DNA from: Bacteroidota bacterium
GTDB lineage: Bacteria > Bacteroidota > Bacteroidia > Chitinophagales > Chitinophagaceae
Direction: 5' to 3'
Assembly: GCA_023418315.1 (NCBI GenBank)
Contig: JAEZZY010000078.1
Location: 1 to 40,363, forward strand
Length of the DNA: 40,363 nucleotides
A program made the position numbers and the translations under genes. Positions 15,396-23,100 of the stretch are shown one piece after another (the first letter of the stretch is position 1; every line of letters starts with the position of its first letter). Under the pieces are notes generated by a model. The model searched no databases, had not been told where the DNA came from, and was given only the letters and a program-made list of their open reading frames with translations.

Positions 15396-15662
15396 ATGGC
15401 TAAGCAAAACGATATAAAATTTCTTACCTCCACAAGAATCGAGAAACGTCCTAAGAAATATTGCCGTTTCAAAAAAATGGGCATCAAATACATTGACTAT
15501 AAAGATGCTGAGTTTTTGAAAAAATTTGTGAACGAACAAGGTAAAATGCTTCCCCGTCGTATTACGGGCAACAGCCTGAAATACCAGCGCAAAGTAGCGC
15601 AGGCAATTAAAAAAGCCCGCCAGATGGCGTTGATGCCTTATGTAACCGATTTATTGAAATAG
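15396..15662 (+). CDS. rpsR: 30S ribosomal protein S18
   Basis: 88 residues, family length. It partners S6 in the ribosome platform. Characteristic stretches are KYCRFKKMGIKYIDYKDAEFLKKFV, here at residues 21-45, and the RRITGN and RKVAQAIKKARQMALMPYV blocks. It retains only one Cys (C23), so it is a zinc-free type. It follows rpsF by 23 bp. Confidence 0.97.
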   Translation: MAKQNDIKFLTSTRIEKRPKKYCRFKKMGIKYIDYKDAEFLKKFVNEQGKMLPRRITGNSLKYQRKVAQAIKKARQMALMPYVTDLLK

Positions 15663-15703
15663 TACCGTAAGGTGTTTGTTCATTCATTAAAAAAATTAAA
15701 ACC

Positions 15704-16150
15704 ATGCAAGTAATACTCATAAAAGACGTAGATAATTTAGGCGCTGCGAACGAATTGGTAGAAGTTCGTCCCGGTTATGCACGCAACTATCTTATCCCTC
15801 AAAAATATGCTCTGGAAGCCAGCGCTTCTAACCGCAAAATACTGGAAGAGCGCCAAAAGCAACTGAAAAAACGCGAAGAAAAACTGATGGCTGAAATCAA
15901 TAAAGTGCGCGAAGTACTGGTGCAAGCTCCTGTAAAAGTGGGCGCTAAAACCGGTACCAGCGGCAAGATATTCGGCTCCGTTACCGCCATTCAGATTGCT
16001 CGTGCCATCAAAGAACAAAAAGGTTATGAAATTGACCGCCGCCGCATCAGCATAGTAGATGAGGTGAAAGAAATCGGCACTTATAAAGCGCAAATAGACT
16101 TTGGCAAGGAAAATATTGTGGACATGGAATTTGAAGTGGTAGGAGAATAA
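15704..16150 (+). CDS. rplI: 50S ribosomal protein L9
   Basis: 148 residues. The N-terminal domain has MQVILIKDVDNLGAANELV and RPGYARNYLIPQKYA; a long connecting helix (residues 45-72, rich in Lys/Glu) follows; the C-terminal domain contains KIFGSVTAIQIARAI. L9 stabilises the large subunit near L1 and supports reading-frame fidelity. Last gene of the operon, followed by a strong terminator. Confidence 0.97.
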   Translation: MQVILIKDVDNLGAANELVEVRPGYARNYLIPQKYALEASASNRKILEERQKQLKKREEKLMAEINKVREVLVQAPVKVGAKTGTSGKIFGSVTAIQIARAIKEQKGYEIDRRRISIVDEVKEIGTYKAQIDFGKENIVDMEFEVVGE

Positions 16151-16171
16151 ATTTTCCACCTATATTTTTAT

Positions 16172-16203
16172 AAACGCTGCTTCATTTCGAAGCGGCGTTT
16201 TTT
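16172..16203 (+). terminator. Intrinsic terminator of the rpsF-rpsR-rplI operon
   Basis: AACGCTGCTTC and GAAGCGGCGTT pair with a single G-U around a short loop, followed by six T residues, 22 bases after the rplI stop. Confidence 0.92.
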
Positions 16204-16258
16204 ATTCTCGGTTAAAGAAGGGGTTATTCTTTATTTTTGCTCATTCTATACTTAATTC

Positions 16259-17137
16259 ATGACCCAATACAGTCCAGGAAGATTTCAGGTATTGCCGCCT
16301 GTTGTTAAAAATCTGATCATCATCAACACACTGATGGCGCTCTTGCAGTTTGTGCTTGTCAAATTCGGTATAGACCTTGCCGATTACTTAGGCCTGCACT
16401 ATTGGAAATCCACTCTTTTCCGCCCTTGGCAATTGTTTACACACATGTTTATGCACGGCAGCGCATTCAGTGTGGATGTAACCATCACCCATTTGTTTCT
16501 TAATATGTTTGCTCTATGGATGTTCGGCAGCATTCTGGAAAACACCTGGGGCGATAAAAAATTCCTCTTATTTTATATTCTATGCGGCATCGGTGCGGCG
16601 ATATGCCACCTTGCTGTGCTTCACTATGGGTTTCATAAAATCGAAGAAGCTTTCCAACTTTACCAGCAAAATGCTACGCTGGATAAGTTTCAGCTTTTTC
16701 TGAGTCAATATGTAACAGATGGCGTAAAAGATCCCCGCAGGGTCAATTCACTGTTAATGGCATGGAATAATGATCCCGGAAACATTAGCCTAAGCAACTC
16801 CTCCATCCGGTGGATACAGGATCATCTTTATGGATTTCAGCATCAGGGGCAGCATATCTCCGGTATTTTTGACGAGGCTACGGTAGGCGCATCCGGGGCT
16901 GTATTCGGTACATTGTTTGCCTTTGGGTATATGTTTCCCAATATGCCCATCTATCTTTATTTTCTGTTCCCCATTAAAGCCAAGTGGTTTGTAGCCGGCT
17001 ATGCACTCATTGAGCTCATGGCAGGATTGAGAAATTCCGCAGGAGACAATGTAGCGCATTTTGCGCATCTCGGCGGTATGCTGATGGCTTTCATTATCTT
17101 GAAAATCTGGTATAAGCATAAGAAACCTTATTATTAA
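16259..17137 (+). CDS. Rhomboid-family intramembrane serine protease (active-site residues intact)
   Basis: 292 residues with six or seven membrane segments. The catalytic serine is S212 in GASGAVFG and the histidine is H270 in AHFAHLGG. The conserved loop region carries HMFMHG (62-67) and the LFLNMFALWMFG helix. An insertion of about 80 residues (124-206), hydrophilic and Asn/Gln-rich, separates two membrane segments. Rhomboids cleave membrane helices; the substrate here is unknown. The second rhomboid gene begins 6 bases after this stop, so the two are very likely co-expressed and perhaps partner in the membrane. Confidence 0.93.
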   Translation: MTQYSPGRFQVLPPVVKNLIIINTLMALLQFVLVKFGIDLADYLGLHYWKSTLFRPWQLFTHMFMHGSAFSVDVTITHLFLNMFALWMFGSILENTWGDKKFLLFYILCGIGAAICHLAVLHYGFHKIEEAFQLYQQNATLDKFQLFLSQYVTDGVKDPRRVNSLLMAWNNDPGNISLSNSSIRWIQDHLYGFQHQGQHISGIFDEATVGASGAVFGTLFAFGYMFPNMPIYLYFLFPIKAKWFVAGYALIELMAGLRNSAGDNVAHFAHLGGMLMAFIILKIWYKHKKPYY

Positions 17138-17143
17138 TCCGTT

Positions 17144-18052
17144 ATGAGCACGATGCAAAAACAATCCAAATCATTTACTATTCCGCGTTATGAAGAAAAT
17201 GCGGCTTTGCAGCTTGTGGCATTTACCGGTGTTACCTTTATCATGTTCCATTTTGCAAGGGTGCTTTTTTTGGTTTTTGGTCATCATAAGGATACGGTGT
17301 TTGCAATGATGTATCCCAATATAGGGCTTTCTACCATAGAGGTTTTCAAACATAAAGTTTGGACCATTTTCAGCTATGGATTGGCGCATCATGGCTTCTG
17401 GGACTGGCTTACGAATATGGTATGGGCGTATTGTTTCGCATCGCTTTTACAAACACTTACCAGCTATCGTCAGGTAGTACCTTTATTTATGTATGCCCTG
17501 CTTGGCGCAGGTATTTTTTATTTTATAGGGCAAGAGATAGCGCCGCAGGTGTTTGCTCTCAGGGAAGGTCAGTATATATTGGGCGCTTATGGCGGCATCA
17601 GTGCGCTGGCGGTGAGTGTACTTATACTGGCTCCCAAACAACGGCTGCATCTGAGCGAAGGTTTTAGCATTCCAGCATTGCTTATTGCGGCGATTTATTT
17701 TGCACTTACGCTTGTTTCTTACTGGGAACAAGATAAGGCTATATTGCTGCTCACAGCGGGGGGCGTGTGTGTGGGTGCATTATTTACTTTGTTGTTGAAA
17801 AACGGTTATCAACCTGCCGAATGGATTTACAACATTATCCATTCTACCGAAAAAAAACTGACTCCTAAGGAAGACCCTCTTCGTAAAAAACGGGAAGATG
17901 CCAAGAGAAAAGAAGTGTTGCAAACTTTTTATACACCCAATGATGAAATAACCCAAGAGCGGATAGATGAGCTATTGGACAAAATAAACGAAAACGGCTA
18001 CTATACCCTCACGCGTGAAGAAAAAGCAACCCTGAAAAAAGCAGGAAAATAA
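17144..18052 (+). CDS. Rhomboid-like protein lacking the catalytic pair, with DUF6576-like C-terminus
   Basis: 302 residues. The fold follows the upstream rhomboid (FSYGLAHHGFWDWLTNMVWAY corresponds to its loop and helix). The catalytic serine position is Y149 in GAYGGIS, and the segment that should carry the histidine reads TAGGVCVGALFT (205-216) with no His. It is therefore a predicted pseudoprotease. The C-terminal 65 residues are soluble and end ITQERIDELLDKINENGYYT then LTREEKATLKKAGK, a small helical domain seen in Bacteroidota rhomboids (DUF6576 type). It is translationally close to the active rhomboid (6 bp) and to the EEP gene (13 bp). Confidence 0.87.
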   Translation: MSTMQKQSKSFTIPRYEENAALQLVAFTGVTFIMFHFARVLFLVFGHHKDTVFAMMYPNIGLSTIEVFKHKVWTIFSYGLAHHGFWDWLTNMVWAYCFASLLQTLTSYRQVVPLFMYALLGAGIFYFIGQEIAPQVFALREGQYILGAYGGISALAVSVLILAPKQRLHLSEGFSIPALLIAAIYFALTLVSYWEQDKAILLLTAGGVCVGALFTLLLKNGYQPAEWIYNIIHSTEKKLTPKEDPLRKKREDAKRKEVLQTFYTPNDEITQERIDELLDKINENGYYTLTREEKATLKKAGK

Positions 18053-18065
18053 CCCGTTTCATCCA

Positions 18066-19184
18066 GTGAAGAAAAAGCAACCGATACTAAGGCGCATTGT
18101 TTCTTATACCATGCTTTTGCTGAATATCTGTGCGGTAGTATGGCTGTTCTTATGCTATGCTTCTTCCATTAAAAATCCGGCAGAGCTCCGGTTTATAGCC
18201 CTTTTTAGCCTTACTACCCCTTTTGCGCTGGCTGCCAATATGTTCTTTGTTTTGTTCTGGTTTTTTTCCTCCAAAAAATGGCGGGCGATCGTATCCTTAT
18301 CCGTGCTGGTGCTGTTTCATAATATGATTCCTGCGGTATTCGGCTATCATTATTTTGAAAAAAACGAATGGGAGCAAACCGCCAACAGCTTTAAAATAAT
18401 GAGCTGGAATACGCATGGCATGGGCATTTACCATCCTGCCGAGGAAAAAAAACTGGCGAATGGAATCGTAGCGCTCATTCACAGGGAAAAACCGGACATC
18501 CTTTGCCTCCCCGAATTTTCGGTCAATAACAACCCTTCTAAAAACAAGAACCTCCGTCGCCTTATCAATGAAAATCAATATCGCGAATACCGCATCAATA
18601 CCGATCATATCCTGAATAAAAAAGTGGTGATCGGCACGGCCATCCTTACCAAATACCCTATTGCCGCCTACAAAGTGTTTGACCTCAATCCTGAAATTTA
18701 TCTGGTGCAATGCGATGTGCAGGTAAAAGCAGACAGGATTGTGCGGGTGTATATGTTGCATTTGCAATCCTTTGGGCTGACCGATGAGGATAAGGCATAC
18801 ATAGAAAAAGTGAAGCGGAATGATGAAAATATTAAGCGATCAAAATCTATTTTATCAAGGTTTAACAGCGCCTATCTGAAGCGTGCCAAAGAAGCCGAAC
18901 AGGTAGCGGAGATCGTAGCCCAAAGTCCGCATCCTACCATTATCTGCGGCGATTTCAACGATCTTCCTTATTCCTATACTTACACCACCATCAAGGGAAC
19001 GTTTACCGATGCTTTTGCCGTAAAAGGGCGCGGATTTGGAAGAACCTACAATCAAATCATCCCTACTCTGCGTATAGATCATATTCTTTTTAGTCAAGCC
19101 GATTTAACACTGAAGGCGTTTAAAACCCTGCAAACCGACCTTTCCGATCACAATCCGGTGGTGGCTAATTTTGAATTGAAATAG
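18066..19184 (+). CDS. Membrane-anchored endonuclease/exonuclease/phosphatase-family protein
   Basis: 372 residues starting with GTG. Three hydrophobic segments (about 10-32, 40-66, 74-93) precede an EEP domain. Conserved metal and catalytic motifs are visible: KIMSWNTHG, DILCLPEFS (Glu), CGDFNDLPYS (Asp and Asn) and SDHNPVVANF with the final Asp-His pair; IDHILFS precedes it. The family covers nucleases and phosphoesterases; this membrane-tethered kind is common in Bacteroidota and its substrate is unknown. A later ATG at residue 16 is possible, but it would lose part of the first segment. It ends 3 bp from the convergent lipoprotein stop. Confidence 0.85.
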   Translation: MKKKQPILRRIVSYTMLLLNICAVVWLFLCYASSIKNPAELRFIALFSLTTPFALAANMFFVLFWFFSSKKWRAIVSLSVLVLFHNMIPAVFGYHYFEKNEWEQTANSFKIMSWNTHGMGIYHPAEEKKLANGIVALIHREKPDILCLPEFSVNNNPSKNKNLRRLINENQYREYRINTDHILNKKVVIGTAILTKYPIAAYKVFDLNPEIYLVQCDVQVKADRIVRVYMLHLQSFGLTDEDKAYIEKVKRNDENIKRSKSILSRFNSAYLKRAKEAEQVAEIVAQSPHPTIICGDFNDLPYSYTYTTIKGTFTDAFAVKGRGFGRTYNQIIPTLRIDHILFSQADLTLKAFKTLQTDLSDHNPVVANFELK

Positions 19185-19187
19185 CCT

Positions 19188-19634
19188 TTATTGAAACGAA
19201 TACGCGCTCAAATAATTGGTTTCAATTTTTCCTTCCGCTCCCTTCACCTCATAATATTCATAGAAAGTAGTGTCCTCTTCCCCATAGTAAAAGCCTATGA
19301 TATAGGAAAAAGGCTCGTTCCCTTTTTTCATTTTCGGAAGGATAGGTTCTGTGCCTCCGTGCGGAAAAGTGATTTGCGTAGAAGCATCGTTATGCCCGTA
19401 GAAGATGCGTACATCATAAGTGCCTTTGCCGGTATATTCATTGGCTATCAGTTTTACGATAAAATAACGCTCGTTGAGATTATCAGGAATGCGGATGCTA
19501 TCGGCGAGGAGGATAGTGCCCGGTGGCGGAGGTGCATAGGAAGCAGGAGTTTCTTCTGTTGTTTTTTGAGACGCCTCATTCTTGCAGGAAAAAAGAAACA
19601 GGGCTATGGTAAGGATGGCAAGGATATGTTTCAT
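19188..19634 (-). CDS. Hypothetical lipoprotein
   Basis: 148 residues. Signal peptide II with lipobox LFSC, Cys at 17, followed by a Thr/Glu/Pro-rich linker (19-40, with APPPPGT) and a compact beta-rich domain (41-148) including ERYFIVKLIANEYTGKGTYD. I do not recognise the family. A TATTTTTA box ends 5 bases before the ATG. A terminator on the same strand (19714-19740) isolates it from the upstream unit, so it is probably transcribed alone. Confidence 0.78.
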   Translation of the reverse strand: MKHILAILTIALFLFSCKNEASQKTTEETPASYAPPPPGTILLADSIRIPDNLNERYFIVKLIANEYTGKGTYDVRIFYGHNDASTQITFPHGGTEPILPKMKKGNEPFSYIIGFYYGEEDTTFYEYYEVKGAEGKIETNYLSAYSFQ

Positions 19635-19713
19635 GGTTGTAAAAATAGCGGTTGCGTACTATGCAGCGGAAAAATTTAAAACGATCTCCAGAAAAAGCGA
19701 TGCTTACAGACGC

Positions 19714-19740
19714 AAAAAAACCTCCCTATACAGAGAGGTT
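19714..19740 (-). terminator. Intrinsic terminator after the PID-CTERM-like gene
   Basis: On the minus strand AACCTCTC and GGGAGGTT pair with one mismatch and run into a seven-T stretch. It closes the surface-protein/PID-CTERM unit. Confidence 0.8.
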
Positions 19741-19771
19741 GTAAACGCAAAGCAGGAAGGATAGGGTATTA

Positions 19772-20008
19772 TTACCGTTTACGATGCTTGTTCAGCTCAT
19801 AGCATTTTTTTGCTCCGTATGCCGCACCGGCAGCAAGCAACAGGGAAATGCCGCCGTCTATAGGGGCTTGGGGTTCTTCATTCTCTTCCTCCTGAAGATC
19901 CGGATCTCCTCCTTGGTTTGGCAAGTATTGTGCAAGTCCCATGAAAGGAAGGATGCCTAAAAGCAAGGCAAAACAGAATATGGCTACAGGTTTTTTTTTG
20001 ATGATCAT
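19772..20008 (-). CDS. PID-CTERM-like small exported protein
   Basis: 78 residues from the ATG at 20008. An N-terminal signal peptide (MIIKKKPVAIFCFALLLGIL), a short acidic linker (GGDPDLQEEENEEPQ) and a C-terminal block APIDGGISLLLAAGAAYGAKK followed by a basic tail (KHRKR). The PIDGG-hydrophobic-basic pattern is a sorting-type tail named PID-CTERM in Bacteroidota, comparable in layout to PEP-CTERM. The frame is open to 20062, but those 18 residues are basic and overlap a hairpin, so I prefer 20008. It lies just downstream of the giant T9SS protein gene and upstream of a terminator, which implies co-transcription. What processes the tail is not encoded nearby. Confidence 0.78.
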   Translation of the reverse strand: MIIKKKPVAIFCFALLLGILPFMGLAQYLPNQGGDPDLQEEENEEPQAPIDGGISLLLAAGAAYGAKKCYELNKHRKR

Positions 20009-20053
20009 AGTTTTTGTTTTTAATAGTGGTTTGAATCGTATAGAAGAAAAGCG

Positions 20054-20081
20054 GCAAGGCATTTTCCGAAGGAAGCCTTGC
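20054..20081 (-). other. Intergenic hairpin between the T9SS protein gene and PID-CTERM gene
   Basis: GCAAGGC (20054-20060) pairs with GCCTTGC (20075-20081), with an inner TTCC/GGAA. A second small palindrome CCTTACAGTAAGG lies at 20084-20096. The following minus-strand bases (CGCTTTTCTTC) are pyrimidine-rich but not a clean T-run. It may be a partial terminator or a processing site that sets different levels for the two genes. Confidence 0.5.
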
Positions 20082-20101
20082 AGCCTTACAGTAAGGATTT
20101 T

Positions 20102-23100
20102 TTATTGCACTTGTATGGATTGTGTATAGGCAACGCCGGTACGCAGGTTCATTACCTTCACCTTATAAACACCGGCTGCCGTCTTCGCATCCAGCGAAAG
20201 CGTATGAAACGCTGTATTTCCTGAATGGCTTACCACTGCCTTGCTGATAAGTGTGCCTGTGGCGCTGTATAGGGCTATTGCATACGCTCCTTCCGCAAGG
20301 TTGTGGAATCGGATATTCAGGATGTTGCCGCTCACAGGATTCGGGAAGACGGTAATGTTTTTTTCCCTAAGAGCTTCTTTATAAAAAAGCGACAGAGCAT
20401 TACTATAAACTGCTTCGCCCTTTGTAGCTACGCTTTTGATGCGATAGAGATTGTTTCCTTCTCCCATATTTTCATCTTTATAGGCATAGCTTGCAGGGCT
20501 GCTATTATTTGCCTTCGCTGTGAGAGTGCCTATGTTTGTAAATGTTTTACCTGCATCTGAGGAATGTTGTACTTCGTAATGATGCACGTCGTTTTCATGT
20601 TGCACCGTCCAGTTGAGCAAGGCTGTTTTACCTTCTGTCTTTCCATATAGGACTATACCGTCCACTGGTAAAGGGGCACCGGGCGAAAACACCAGCGCAA
20701 AACGAAGTGGATGGTAGGAACCCGAAACATTTGTTACGGTAAAATCATAAATAGAATTGCCGGAAGTATTGATGGAGGTAAGCGTATTGAGGTAATTATC
20801 CAGTAAATAAATCCCGCTGAAAGAAGAAATATTATTTGCTTCAAAGCTAAGTCTGTAGCTGCTCAGAGAAGGGTTCCAAAAACGAAATTGCACGGTATCG
20901 TTTATGGCGGGCAGGGGTAATTTAGTTACTACCAGGTCTATTCCGTTTTGATGTACGGAAAGATTTTCGTTAATATTGTTTCGCTTTCCTATATCCTCCG
21001 TAGTGATGGCACTATCAAAAGCCACATCGTATTTAATTCTTAGTCCGTCGGCAAGCAACGTATCGGTAGCAGAAATTTTATTTAGGTTGACAGCTATTTC
21101 CTCTGCACCGTTTGTGGTTTTGAACACATGAATACCTGTAGGCACAGAGGCTGTTTTCATGTTTTCATTAAAGGAGATGGGAACAGAAGGTCCTCCTGCA
21201 TTACTGCCCGGTATAAAAAAGGCTTGCCCGCTTTGTATATAGCGTACCGAGTTGGCTACATGCTGCGTTCCGCCGGAAGGGGTTTCCTGATAGGTGTAAG
21301 GAGCAGTTCGTTCTACCGTTCTGTAAGCGCCTATAGAACCCAGGCGTACATCCCATACATAATACTTATCGCCGGCGGTACCGGCTATAGCTTCGTAATC
21401 AATGGAAGAAGGGTAAGGATTCGGGATGAATGAGAAATCCGGTCCCATCACACCGGTACTCACATTCCCGCTATAGATGTTTCCTTTTACACGAAGTGTA
21501 GTGGGCACAAAACTGCCGGTGCCGGTTACCGTTCTGTCGCCTCTTACGAAAAGCGAATAAGCGCCTCCGTAGTCGGTGGGTTTGGTTACATCGGTATTGG
21601 AAGGTGTTGTAAATGTATTTCCTACGGCATCCCAATATTGAAGAGAGGTACCATTGGAAGAAGCGTCATAACCATCGGTAGCCGGATTAGCGCCGGGCCT
21701 CGTAATCCATACACCATAGCCGGGAAGGGCAGCACCTGATACACCTCCTTCCTGCCAGGAGTCATGAATAGATTGTGTGGTAGATGCTACAGAAGGTGCG
21801 ATCAACCTCCATGCCCTATGCGACGGCAAATGCCGTTCTACGGTAACTTCCCCGTTGATGGCTCCGCCGCCATTATCGCTTAGGTCATCTACCCGTGCCG
21901 TAGCGCTGGAGTCGGATTTAAGCGTAAGGTTGCCACCTGTGGTGAGGGTTGCATTTTGCCCTACATCTACCCGGCTATAAATGCTCAGCGCAGTACCTAT
22001 TGTCAAGTTTCGCTCTGTTTCTAAAACGGCAAGTGCATTGCTGGTGTCCGGTTTGCTCATATTCATCTTCACCGTACCAAATGGACTTGTATCAGCCGCA
22101 GTATTGGTAATTTTTAATTCTGAAGAACGACTGCCGGAGAGCGTGCCGCCACCGGCAAGTGCAGCATTATCCAGTTGCAATACATGACCGTTAATCACCA
22201 AATCGCTGCCTGTTGCTATGGTGAGCGTTCCTGTTCCTTCGATGAGTTTATCGGCAGATAAGACCACTACCGTATTGCTGTCTATACGCATTCCGTTTGC
22301 TGTCAAGGCTATTGTTCCGCTGTCGCCTAGCTCGGCGGTTCCGCCATTGATGAGGATGGTTCCTGCACCATTCTGGTTCAACCTACCTGCACCTGTAATA
22401 CCGTTGCGGAAGGTCTTGGTTCCGGCATGTTGCAATTTCAACGTAATACCGCCGGCAATTTCCAATTTCCCATTCACCGTTGTCGGAGTGTTTGACCCCC
22501 AACTGCCCGCAGGAGCTGAAAATCTGAATATAGGCACTGTCGCTGCATTGACATGAGGAAAGAAAGTTACATTAATAGAAGAAGGCGTACCGGCATTGGA
22601 TGCGTTGTTTGCCCATTCCAAAACGGAGGCATCTTCATAGACATGCGCAACGGAATTAACCCCTTGAGCAGAATCTGTCATACCCGAACCCAGCATCCTG
22701 AGCGTGGCACCCGTTCTTATCCTTACCTCGCTGTTGTTTGTATAATCAGGTACTTTATAGTAGGCAAATACACCTCCGCTTTTAACCTCCACATCTATAC
22801 CTACACCATTGGCTATGACAAGGCCGATTGTATCGCAGATGAGCAGGGCGCCGTTTTCGATTACCAACTGATCTATCGTAACGGGGGAATTAACCATAAC
22901 GCTATCGCGGATGATTACGGCTTGCACATCTTGTTGTAACGGTGCTACAGTAGCGGCAGACCAAGTGATGCTATCGGGTGTTGATTCCCAAATAGCAGGA
23001 TTGTTCCAATTGCCGCCGGCTATCGTTCTGAAATAATCAGTGGACTGCGGGCGGATGGTTTGCACATTTCCCGATGCACTGCCGTTGTTGCTTCCGGTAG

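Noticed and set aside
21777..22939. Plus-strand open frames inside the giant T9SS gene
   Set aside because: They are Ser/Val/Pro-rich translations of the opposite strand of repeat-like coding sequence, with no start context or family.
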